This document shows, in pieces, positions 9,249-18,284 of a stretch of 64,000 nt of DNA. The translations under genes and the position numbers were made by a program. Positions within the stretch are counted from its first letter, which is position 1; every line of letters begins with the position of its first letter. Under the pieces are notes generated by a model. That model was not told the origin of the DNA, did no database searches, and saw only the letters and a list, made by a program, of their open reading frames with translations. This DNA is from Vibrio tubiashii (GTDB taxonomy: Bacteria > Pseudomonadota > Gammaproteobacteria > Enterobacterales > Vibrionaceae). Location: the NCBI GenBank assembly GCA_000775715.1, contig JRWQ01000008.1:124001-188000 (forward strand), given 5' to 3'.

Positions 9249-9396
9249 GAGGTGATGAACAGCTAGCTCATTTTTGCTTCTACTTCAAATTTAGTGTTTA
9301 TGGCACAATGCTTTAGGTTTGGGGGAGGCGTTGTTCCCTCCTTAATTGGGAGTTATGTTCTATACTGGCTTAGTCAGTTATTTATAGGGACATAAA

Positions 9397-10671
9397 ATGA
9401 ATAATATACTAAGGGTAATCATCTGCATATTGGGCATGCACGTGACTTCTTTAGCCTGGGCAAAACCTGCCTACTTGGACCTTACTTACGAGAATACCGA
9501 GTTCGTACTTCCAGGCAAAAACAATTGGTTTGAACGCCTATTAAAAGATGAACAAAATGAAGTCTATCTAGTCGTATCTGTTACTAAAAAGAATGGGGCT
9601 AGAAATAAAGAAGTACTATTAATTGCCCCGCATGTAGTCGAAAGTTTTAAGCGTACAAACGGAAAGTTAGAGCGTAGTAAGAGTGAAAATTTAGGCTTAC
9701 TTACTGATGAATTTACTTCTTCATCAGATCAACTCAGACTTAAAGTTGAGTTCTATAGCGTTTCGAAATCGAAAGCTTCCGCTTTCACTGAAAGTATAAA
9801 ATCTCTCTCGTTAGCTTATGCTACAGCAGGAGCTACTCCTGCTGCTTCTCAACTAATAACATCGGCTCTAAATACTGTACAGACAGTGTTGTTAGATAAT
9901 CAAGACGTCTACCTTTCCTATACCGTGGGACTACCGGCTTCTAAAGGAGAAAGTTCTTTACGTTTCTATGTTGATAGTGTGGGCAGAATTGATGAATCTC
10001 CTTCAAAGAAAGTAGATGTTTCTGCAAATATCGCCTTTAGTTTGAAGTCTAAATATCAGTTTGGTGTGGATTTTGGTTATGGCTTTGAAAATCAATCTGT
10101 CAACGACAAGGAGCTAGATGCATATACACTTCTAACCAAAGCGAGAAGTCCAAGTGATAAAAGGGATGCATGTAGGGCACTGAAAAGAACTCTGAATAAA
10201 AGGTTTTCTAAATCCACGACAGATGATCTTGTTGCAATTGCTGTAAATGACATCCAATGGTATCAAGATGAGACAGAGTACTACTGTATTGAGCCTGATA
10301 AGGCTGTGAATTATAAGAACATACATAAGCTAACTGATATCGCTAATTGTACTAGCGAGGAATGTATAAAAACTAAATTTGCACTGTTACTTTCAAAAGG
10401 TCGAAATGTTTCAAGTGATACATATAAATCTACTTTGGGGGTGGATTTGAATACCCTAGATTGTAAGACGACTACTGCGTTTACTAGGTTATCGAACTGG
10501 TCAACTATAATCACAGAGTTGAGCTCACCCGACATTAAGTCTTATAGCGCTAAATCATGCTTGGAAACTGAAAATGGTACACACTGGTATAAGCACACTT
10601 TTTCATGGAACAGAGGTGTTCTGCAGGCTCACACATGTGATCTACAAACACAGCAAAATTCGTGTAGCTAA
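9397..10671 (+). CDS. Secreted hypothetical protein, 424 aa
   Basis: I do not recognise the family. A signal peptide is clear (hydrophobic core about residues 5-20, cleavage after WAKP or just before). The mature chain is mostly beta-like and polar, and the C-terminal 170 residues contain eight cysteines, suggesting disulfides in the periplasm or outside the cell. There is no lipobox and no C-terminal aromatic of an outer-membrane barrel. A TAGGGA ribosome-binding site precedes the ATG. The DNA is visibly richer in A+T than its neighbours, and the gene is bracketed by direct repeats, so recent acquisition is likely. Confidence 0.75.
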   Translation: MNNILRVIICILGMHVTSLAWAKPAYLDLTYENTEFVLPGKNNWFERLLKDEQNEVYLVVSVTKKNGARNKEVLLIAPHVVESFKRTNGKLERSKSENLGLLTDEFTSSSDQLRLKVEFYSVSKSKASAFTESIKSLSLAYATAGATPAASQLITSALNTVQTVLLDNQDVYLSYTVGLPASKGESSLRFYVDSVGRIDESPSKKVDVSANIAFSLKSKYQFGVDFGYGFENQSVNDKELDAYTLLTKARSPSDKRDACRALKRTLNKRFSKSTTDDLVAIAVNDIQWYQDETEYYCIEPDKAVNYKNIHKLTDIANCTSEECIKTKFALLLSKGRNVSSDTYKSTLGVDLNTLDCKTTTAFTRLSNWSTIITELSSPDIKSYSAKSCLETENGTHWYKHTFSWNRGVLQAHTCDLQTQQNSCS

Positions 10672-10788
10672 ACAAACATAACAAGCATTTTAGGTTTCAA
10701 GGTGCTTTATCTAACCACAGATAAGTGCGTTAGGATCATTAATCTAACGCGTTTCTGTGCACTAATGCGCTAACACCGCCCCAAACAA

Positions 10789-10820
10789 AAAGGCCTCGCA
10801 ATCGCGAGGCCTTTGATTTT
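10789..10820 (-). terminator. Terminator of pheST
   Basis: The stem AAAGGCCTCGC/GCGAGGCCTTT with loop AATC is followed on the minus strand by TTTTTGTTTGGG, 25 bases past the pheT stop. It could also stop transcription coming from the left. Confidence 0.8.
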
Positions 10821-10822
10821 CT
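10794..10822. repeat. Direct repeat copy B (terminator core)
   Basis: Second copy of the repeat at 9220-9248, 17 bases from the pheT stop codon. Confidence 0.7.
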
Positions 10823-10838
10823 ATCTAATCAGAAGCGA

Positions 10839-13244
10839 TTAATCACGCAGTGACGCACCGAACTTCTCAGATACGTGAGCAACGATAGCGTCAACCGCAC
10901 CAGCGATGTCGGCATCTTCAAGCGTGCGCTCTACAGATTGTAGTGTTAGCGCAATAGCTAGGCTCTTCTTACCTTCTTCAACGCCTTTACCAACGTAAAC
11001 GTCGAACAGTTTCGCGTCTTTCAGGAACTCACCACCTTGCTCTAGACACGCTGCAACGATGTCGCCAGAAGCCACTGCTTCGTCAACAACTAGCGCGATG
11101 TCACGACGGTTTGATGGGAACTTAGAAAGCTGTACTGCTTCTGGAATCACTTTAGTGTTGATTGCAGACCATTCCACTTCGAATACGATAGTACGGCCGT
11201 TTAGACCAAACTTACGCTCTAGCTCTGGGTGAACGGTACCAATCACACCAACTTGCTTGCCATCAACGATGATAGCTGCAGATTGACCTGGGTGAAGCGC
11301 TGGGTTCGCTGCTTTGTCTTCAGCAGAAAGTGCTGCGAAAGAGTAAGCTGCTTCGTTAGCTGTTAGCTCAAGAACTGCTTCTAGGTCGCCTTTCAGGTCA
11401 AAGAAATCAACCGTGTTGGTTTCGATGTCCCAGTGCTCTTCGCTGCGAGTACCTGCGATAACACCTGCAAGCATAGGCTCTTGGCGCATACCGTTTTCAG
11501 CAGACTCACATGGGATGAAACGTAGGCCGTATTCGAATAGACGAACACGTGGCTGTTGGCGTTTCTGGTTGTGAACCACAGTGTTTAGTAGACCTTGAAT
11601 TAGGCCTAGGCGCATTGCTGACATGTCCGCAGAGATTGGGAATGGCAGGATTAGCGGCTCAACACCTGGAACAACAAGCTTTTGCTGCTCTGGCTCAACG
11701 AAGCTGTAAGTGATTGCTTCTTGGTAACCACGATCAACAAGTAGGTTACGAACGCGTTTTAGCGGAATGTTCGCTTCAACGTGGTCGTGCATCTTAAGTG
11801 CTGCCGCTGGGTTTTGGTTAGGGATGTTATCGTAACCGTAGATTCGACCAACTTCTTCAATTAGGTCTTGCTCGATAGCAATATCGAAACGCCATGTTGG
11901 TGCTGTTGCTGTCCAACCTGCGTCTGTCGTTTCAACCGTTAGGCCAAGACGCTCTAGGATCTCAACAACATCGCTGTCTGCAATGTGGTGACCTAGTAGG
12001 CTGTCTAGCTTAGTGCGACGTAGAGCTACTGTGTTTGCTTTTGGTAGGTCAGCTTCTGACTCTACAGAAACAACAGGGGCTACTTCACCGCCACAGATCT
12101 CAACAAGAAGTTCTGTTGCACGCTCCATTGCGCTTGCTTGTAGTGCGAAATCGACACCACGCTCAAAGCGCATTGAAGAATCCGTGTGTAGACCGTAGCT
12201 ACGTGCGCGGCCACGGATGTGGTCTGGTGCGAAGAATGCACACTCAAGTAGCACGTCTTTAGTCTCAGTGGTTACACCAGACTCTTCACCACCAAAGATA
12301 CCTGCGATAGCAAGGGCTTTGTTGTGGTCTGCTACTACTAGAGTATCAGCGTTTAGCTCAGCTTCGTTGCCGTCTAGAAGAGTTAGCTTTTCGCCCTGCT
12401 CTGCCATTCGAACCACGATGCCACCTTCAATCTTAGCAAGATCGAATGCGTGCATTGGCTGGCCTTGCTCTAGAAGAACAAAGTTAGTGATGTCTACTAC
12501 TGGATCGATAGAGCGGATACCACAACGGCGCAGTTTTTCTTGCATCCATAGTGGTGTTTCAGCTTGAACATTTACGTTCTTAACCACACGGCCAAGGTAA
12601 CGTGGACATGCTGCAGTCGCTTTCACTTCAATAGAAACAGTGTCGTCGATAGCTGGTGCTACTGCGTTTACCGCAGGCTCAGTTACGTCAGCACGGTTTA
12701 GAACGCCAACTTCACGCGCCATACCACGGATGCTGAAACAGTCCGCGCGGTTAGCCGTTAGGTCTACGTCTACAGTTACGTCTTCAAGACCTAGGAACTC
12801 GCGGAAATCAGTACCGATTGCTGCGTCTTCTGCTAGTTCCATGATGCCATCAGATTCAACGTCGATACCTAGTTCAGAGAATGAACACAGCATGCCGTGT
12901 GATGGTTGACCACGTAGTTTTGCTTTTTTGATTTTGAAATCGCCTGGTAGAACAGCACCAACAGTCGCGACAGCAACTTTGATACCTAGGCGACAGTTAG
13001 ATGCGCCACAAACGATGTCTAGAAGTTCTTCAGCGCCAACATCTACTTTAGTTACACGTAGTTTGTCAGCGTCTGGGTGTTGACCACACTCAACCACTTT
13101 ACCTACTTTAACGCCAGTGAAAGAACCAGCAACAGGTAGTACGTCGTCTACTTCTAGACCCGCCATTGTGATTTGGTGTGTAAGTTCGTCAGTCGATACC
13201 GCAGGGTTTACCCACTCACGAAGCCAAGATTCGCTAAATTTCAT
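10839..13244 (-). CDS. pheT: Phenylalanine--tRNA ligase, beta subunit
   Basis: 801 residues, close to the usual ~795. The N-terminal tRNA-binding (EMAP-like) domain is at about residues 40-150 ([18 protein letters not shown]). The B3/B4 editing and B5 domains follow, and the protein ends in the ferredoxin-fold anticodon-binding domain ([14 protein letters not shown] ... [10 protein letters not shown]). It forms the alpha2-beta2 synthetase that charges tRNA-Phe. It is co-transcribed with pheS, which ends 18 bases upstream of its ATG. In E. coli the next gene is ihfA; here a terminator follows directly. A partial second copy of its 3' end lies at 7137-7266. Confidence 0.97.
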   Translation of the reverse strand: MKFSESWLREWVNPAVSTDELTHQITMAGLEVDDVLPVAGSFTGVKVGKVVECGQHPDADKLRVTKVDVGAEELLDIVCGASNCRLGIKVAVATVGAVLPGDFKIKKAKLRGQPSHGMLCSFSELGIDVESDGIMELAEDAAIGTDFREFLGLEDVTVDVDLTANRADCFSIRGMAREVGVLNRADVTEPAVNAVAPAIDDTVSIEVKATAACPRYLGRVVKNVNVQAETPLWMQEKLRRCGIRSIDPVVDITNFVLLEQGQPMHAFDLAKIEGGIVVRMAEQGEKLTLLDGNEAELNADTLVVADHNKALAIAGIFGGEESGVTTETKDVLLECAFFAPDHIRGRARSYGLHTDSSMRFERGVDFALQASAMERATELLVEICGGEVAPVVSVESEADLPKANTVALRRTKLDSLLGHHIADSDVVEILERLGLTVETTDAGWTATAPTWRFDIAIEQDLIEEVGRIYGYDNIPNQNPAAALKMHDHVEANIPLKRVRNLLVDRGYQEAITYSFVEPEQQKLVVPGVEPLILPFPISADMSAMRLGLIQGLLNTVVHNQKRQQPRVRLFEYGLRFIPCESAENGMRQEPMLAGVIAGTRSEEHWDIETNTVDFFDLKGDLEAVLELTANEAAYSFAALSAEDKAANPALHPGQSAAIIVDGKQVGVIGTVHPELERKFGLNGRTIVFEVEWSAINTKVIPEAVQLSKFPSNRRDIALVVDEAVASGDIVAACLEQGGEFLKDAKLFDVYVGKGVEEGKKSLAIALTLQSVERTLEDADIAGAVDAIVAHVSEKFGASLRD

Positions 13245-13262
13245 AGTGATGGTTCCCCTGGA

Positions 13263-14261
<999 letters not shown>

Positions 14262-14361
14262 CTACACCTACATGCAATAGGCATAAGTGGTAGTGTCCAT
14301 TCTGGGTTAGGCGCACATTGCGATTACCCGACAGGGATCTTGGGTCTATAAATAGCTCTAC

Positions 14362-14390
14362 ATAGTAACGAATGACAAAGGCAAATCCAA
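14362..14390 (-). promoter_or_regulatory. Candidate pheST promoter
   Basis: On the minus strand TTGGAT (14385-14390) and TACTAT (14362-14367) are separated by 17 bases. They lie about 115 bases upstream of pheS. Confidence 0.4.
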
Positions 14391-14501
14391 ATCGAAATCA
14401 CGCTATTTACTGCCTTTGGGTAAAATTTCATCTCAACGCTTGATAAAAGGCGATTTAGCACCAACTAATTTAATTATCACAAAGCATTTTAAGGAACTAA
14501 G

Positions 14502-14984
14502 ATGACAATTTCGATTGAGCCAATTACGCCACAGCAAAATGAAGATATTTGCCGAATTATCAAAACGGTGGGCGCTGAGTTTGGGGCAATTGGTGAAGGA
14601 TTTGGACCCTCAGACCCTGAAGTAGAAGCCATGAGTCAACACTACACTGAGAACAACCAAAGCCTCTACTTGGTTGCCACAGTCGATGGCAAAATTGTCG
14701 GCGGATGCGGTTTAGCGCCCTTTCAAAGTTCCACAGAGACATGTGAGTTAAAGAAACTCTTTCTACTCCCAGAGAGCCGAGGGTTAGGCTTAGGCAAACA
14801 ACTCAGTGAACAGTGTCTCAAGTTCGCTCAAAATCAAGGCTTTTCACACTGCTACTTAGATACGCTTCAATCCATGACATCGGCGATCAAACTCTACCAA
14901 TCTTTAGGTTTTGAACATCTAGATAAACCACTCGATGGAACAGAGCACGGTGGATGCGATGTGTGGATGTTAAAGCGACTCTGA
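14502..14984 (+). CDS. GNAT-family N-acetyltransferase
   Basis: 160 residues of GNAT fold. The acetyl-CoA pyrophosphate-binding motif is ELKKLFLLPESRGLGLGKQL (about residues 82-101), and the C-terminal strand-helix is LGFEHLDKPLD. The ATG follows AAGGAACTAAG. Acceptor substrate unknown; the small size and compact form resemble amino-acid or small-amine acetyltransferases. Its 3' end overlaps the 3' end of the convergent diguanylate cyclase gene by 15 bases. Confidence 0.85.
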   Translation: MTISIEPITPQQNEDICRIIKTVGAEFGAIGEGFGPSDPEVEAMSQHYTENNQSLYLVATVDGKIVGGCGLAPFQSSTETCELKKLFLLPESRGLGLGKQLSEQCLKFAQNQGFSHCYLDTLQSMTSAIKLYQSLGFEHLDKPLDGTEHGGCDVWMLKRL

Positions 14985-16121
14985 GTCTACCAACGCCCAA
15001 GCGTGGCGAACTCGATTTCGCCCCGCAGCTTTCGCTTCATAAACCGCGTTATCTGCAGCTTTAATTAAGTCGTTATGATCAGTCATATCCGTGGTACGCT
15101 CAGCAACGCCAACACTGATACTGCCTCGCCATACGCTCTCTCCCACAGGGACAAGCATTTGGTTGACCTTATGACGTGTCAATTCCGCAATATGAACGCC
15201 ACCTTGAGTGTCGGTATTAGGACAAATAACAAAAAACTCATCACCACCAAGACGACAGACTAAATCATCACTACGAAATGAGTCTGCGAGAGTTTGTGAC
15301 AACTCAACCAGTAATCTATCACCCGCATCGTGGCCAGCGGTGTCGTTAACTTGCTTAAAGTAATCCACATCGATCATTATGCAAACGAGCGGCTCACTGT
15401 TTTGCATTGACTCTTGCCAAAAGGCTTTGAGCTTACGAACGGCATAGCGTCTATTAGGTAACTTAGTCAACGAGTCCGTGAGAGATAGCTGTTCTAGTTG
15501 CTTGTTAACCATCGAAAGTTGTTTCGTTCTCTGTTCAACTTTTTCTTCCAGATGCTGATTGAGCTCGAGCAGCTCTTTGTTGCGTTCTGAAACCTGATCA
15601 AACAACCCGCTAAGCGCTTTAAGTAAAGGCTCTGTCGAATTGTCTTGTTTCTTTTCTTCCTTCTCCCACGCAACCTTAGGGTCAACACCTTGCTCAATAT
15701 GCCTGACTTGACGCGACATATTCTTATCTATACCAAGAATGTGATAAGCCAACCAGTGAATAAGGAAATTGAGCAGATGCTCAGAAGATTTTTTGTTCTC
15801 TTCACTGATAAAAGACTGCATGCTGATGATGTCTGCCATAAATGCGCGGTGAACCTTTATGTGAGCTTCGATATGTTCTTCATACACACCCACGCTTCTC
15901 ATCAAGTTTTCTTCTTCTTTGAAATGAAATTCGGCATAGCGAGAGAGTTCAAACAGTGCCATTCTGATATCTTGAAGAGATATACTGTTCTGAGCAATCA
16001 GGTCACCATAGCGGTTAATCACTTCGACCAAGTACTGATGCTGTTCATCCACTTCATCGAGCCCCGTTTCGTAGCACTCATCCCACTCAAATGACTTCAT
16101 CTTCTGCTTAACCTTAGACAA
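14970..16121 (-). CDS. Bacteriohemerythrin-diguanylate cyclase
   Basis: 383 residues. The N-terminal hemerythrin domain has the full di-iron ligand set His28, His66, Glu70 (HxxxE), His87, His91 (HxxxH), His127 and Asp132 (HxxxxD). A coiled coil at about 165-210 leads to a GGDEF domain with intact GGDEF at 292-296 and an RxxD inhibitory site at 283-286. This is the architecture of the V. cholerae Bhr-DGC, an oxygen/redox-responsive c-di-GMP synthase. I keep the TTG start because a near-ideal AAGGAAG lies 6 bases before it; the in-frame ATG at 16100 has a poorer site. Confidence 0.93.
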   Translation of the reverse strand: MSKVKQKMKSFEWDECYETGLDEVDEQHQYLVEVINRYGDLIAQNSISLQDIRMALFELSRYAEFHFKEEENLMRSVGVYEEHIEAHIKVHRAFMADIISMQSFISEENKKSSEHLLNFLIHWLAYHILGIDKNMSRQVRHIEQGVDPKVAWEKEEKKQDNSTEPLLKALSGLFDQVSERNKELLELNQHLEEKVEQRTKQLSMVNKQLEQLSLTDSLTKLPNRRYAVRKLKAFWQESMQNSEPLVCIMIDVDYFKQVNDTAGHDAGDRLLVELSQTLADSFRSDDLVCRLGGDEFFVICPNTDTQGGVHIAELTRHKVNQMLVPVGESVWRGSISVGVAERTTDMTDHNDLIKAADNAVYEAKAAGRNRVRHAWALVDSESL

Positions 16122-16213
16122 TATAACTTCCTTTTGGCGATAGAAAGGAGACTTGCAATATTCACTTTGAAAATGAGTCTACATAGTTTTGCACGCAATG
16201 TAAGTAGATTAAA

Positions 16214-16241
16214 CGCAAAAGCGGACCTCGATCAGTCCGCT
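16214..16241 (-). terminator. Terminator of the RND-LolA-barrel operon
   Basis: The stem AGCGGAC/GTCCGCT with an 8-base loop is followed on the minus strand by TTTTGCGTTT, 47 bases past the stop of the outer-membrane protein gene. Confidence 0.75.
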
Positions 16242-16287
16242 AAGTCTTGGAATCAATATCACCTTTTCAAACAGTGAAGATGATCAC

Positions 16288-17469
16288 TTAAAAATAGTAC
16301 TGTAGCGATAACTCAATAAAGTCATCATTACGCGCAAAGTAAAGAAGATCATCCGGAGTTTGATTTTCAAACAGCCATGCATCAACGCTCCACGACAAGT
16401 GATTAGTTAAACGGCTTGATGCTTCGAGCTTAGCGCTGTATACGTCGCTATTGTCTAAGTCTTGTGTCACGCCGAACAGGATTTCAGTGCTATCTTCATC
16501 ATTGAGTGCCAATCGAGCACCTGCAAAGATATCATTTTGGCCAATAGTTTGAGCATTGTGCCCCCTGCTATCGTAAAGATATTCAGCAATCAAACCCAGA
16601 TCCCAAACCGTATCAAACGCCCCGACAACTGTATATTCGAAGCCAGAGACTAGGCCAGTGTGATGGTCGAAACTATCACGATATATACTCTCTAGTTTCC
16701 ACAGCCAATCACCAACAATTCCCTGAACATCAAGACCTACCTGCTTCGATTGAGCATAGTAAGGCATCAACTCTCCGCTAACGACACGATAATAGGGGTC
16801 GCGGTTGGTACCTTGAAAATAACTCACTCCCACATCCCAATCGCCATACATTTGTGAGTATCTTAACGCGAAGTCAAGGTGTTGCTCTTCTCGCGATGAC
16901 TCGTAAATCGCGTCCTGAGAAACAACAAGCGGTGAGCGTAGTCGACCATCTTTCCCTGAAAACGTTCGCTCTCTAAAGTATGGCAACACCATCGCATCCA
17001 CTGTCCCCCAGTTTTTAATCGAGGTAAAGTGAAGCATCGGCTGACCCAGTTTGTCTTCACCATCTACAGCTTCAATCGCATCGGTTTGGTTAACAACATC
17101 AACGAGATGCTCAGACTCCGTTACTCCCCAAAACACCTTGCCAATACCAACACGAATTTCATAGTCGTCCCAGTAATTCAGATACAAGGCTTCGCGAATA
17201 TCGCCATGAGTTCGTTCATCGTCCAAGCCATCGAGGCGATAGAATGGAACAAAGGTAAAGTCCGCCGTATCGCCAAGCTGCCAGTAAAACTCTGGTTCGA
17301 ACACAACAGAACTTTGCCCCTTACCCTGCCCTTGCTCGCCACTAGAAAAGAACTGTCGATGTTCAATGTTAGCCTGACCAGAAATATCCACAGAGTGACA
17401 TTGTAACGCCCATAAGGTTAAAATGGCGCTGGCAGAGACTTTGCCAGCTCGGTTGATAAACTCCTTCAT
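16288..17469 (-). CDS. Outer-membrane beta-barrel protein
   Basis: I place the start at the ATG at 17467-17469 (MKEFINRAGK), preceded by GAGAAG; this gives 393 residues. There is a signal peptide with a hydrophobic core at about 14-24, then alternating beta strands rich in aromatic residues, ending in LQYYF with the C-terminal Phe needed for BAM recognition. The domain family was not identified. It is the third gene of an operon with an MMPL-type exporter and a LolA-like protein, 8 bases after the previous stop. It probably forms the outer-membrane component of that export route. Confidence 0.8.
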   Translation of the reverse strand: MKEFINRAGKVSASAILTLWALQCHSVDISGQANIEHRQFFSSGEQGQGKGQSSVVFEPEFYWQLGDTADFTFVPFYRLDGLDDERTHGDIREALYLNYWDDYEIRVGIGKVFWGVTESEHLVDVVNQTDAIEAVDGEDKLGQPMLHFTSIKNWGTVDAMVLPYFRERTFSGKDGRLRSPLVVSQDAIYESSREEQHLDFALRYSQMYGDWDVGVSYFQGTNRDPYYRVVSGELMPYYAQSKQVGLDVQGIVGDWLWKLESIYRDSFDHHTGLVSGFEYTVVGAFDTVWDLGLIAEYLYDSRGHNAQTIGQNDIFAGARLALNDEDSTEILFGVTQDLDNSDVYSAKLEASSRLTNHLSWSVDAWLFENQTPDDLLYFARNDDFIELSLQYYF

Positions 17470-17477
17470 ATCGCTTC

Positions 17478-18272
17478 TCACTTAACCCGTTTAAGCACAT
17501 TTTTTTCAAAGTCTTTCTCTTTCAAACCGGTTTGAAATGCCATTTCGCTCGTTGTAAGCGTGGTACTTTTACCTGTTTGATGATTGACCATCGCCATTGT
17601 GTGGGCGCGCCAATACTGATTCAGATACAGCTTGTAATCATCAAACTGAAGCGTTTTAAGTAGCGATCCCTTGCGATCATAAAACTCAACTTGAAGTGGG
17701 CGATAGTGCTGTTGATCTAACCAAACCAATTGCTTGGTATAGCCCGAGTTTTTATCGGTTGGAACTTGCTCAATCAGATAGGTATTCACACCGTTGAACT
17801 CTTTGTTACCCATATAATTGAAGGTGTATTTTTCTAACTCGAATGAACTCAAATCTTCATAAGCAAACTCGCTACCCATAAAAGGCCCAGACTTATTACG
17901 CGAAGAGATACGTTTGACGCGTTTTAGCGCGGGCAGATATAGCCACTGGTCATCGGCCTCAACACTATGAGAATGGTTAAGGAAAGCGGTACCTTTGACG
18001 TCCCTAGGCTGATCAAAGATAGTCAGCCCTTTATCACCGTCTCCAGTAATTTCGAATGACTTTAAACGCATCTCGCGGGTACTGCTTTCACCCTGCGAGT
18101 TTTGCAACATCATCTTCATTGTCGCCACTGAGTCTCCCCAGCCTTCATCTCGCACTTTACGTTCGGTCGCGATCTGTAAACCACGCTCTGGTGACGCGAT
18201 AGCTTGATTCGACAACAAGAGCCACGCACTAAGAGCAGCAACCTTAAGAACTGATTTGGTTTGAGTATTCAT
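17478..18272 (-). CDS. LolA-like outer-membrane lipoprotein-sorting protein
   Basis: 264 residues with a cleavable signal peptide (LSAWLLLSNQAIAS, cleavage near residue 27). The remainder has the look of the LolA/LolB-like half-barrel family often annotated as outer membrane lipoprotein-sorting protein: repeated beta strands, LYLPALKRVKRISSRNKSGP, FMGSEFAYEDLSSFE. It is not the housekeeping LolA. Proteins of this type are regularly encoded beside MMPL/RND exporters and are thought to carry a lipid or lipidated cargo across the periplasm. A GGAAGTCACT ribosome-binding site precedes the ATG. Confidence 0.85.
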   Translation of the reverse strand: MNTQTKSVLKVAALSAWLLLSNQAIASPERGLQIATERKVRDEGWGDSVATMKMMLQNSQGESSTREMRLKSFEITGDGDKGLTIFDQPRDVKGTAFLNHSHSVEADDQWLYLPALKRVKRISSRNKSGPFMGSEFAYEDLSSFELEKYTFNYMGNKEFNGVNTYLIEQVPTDKNSGYTKQLVWLDQQHYRPLQVEFYDRKGSLLKTLQFDDYKLYLNQYWRAHTMAMVNHQTGKSTTLTTSEMAFQTGLKEKDFEKNVLKRVK

Positions 18273-18284
18273 AGTGACTTCCTT

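Noticed and set aside
12013-12909. Several plus-strand frames inside pheT and pheS
   Set aside because: They are shadows of the strongly coding minus strand, with arginine/serine-rich translations and no homology.
14281-14430. Possible pheM-like leader peptide on the minus strand (MKFYPKAVNS...)
   Set aside because: It is not rich in phenylalanine and no terminator/antiterminator pair follows it before pheS.
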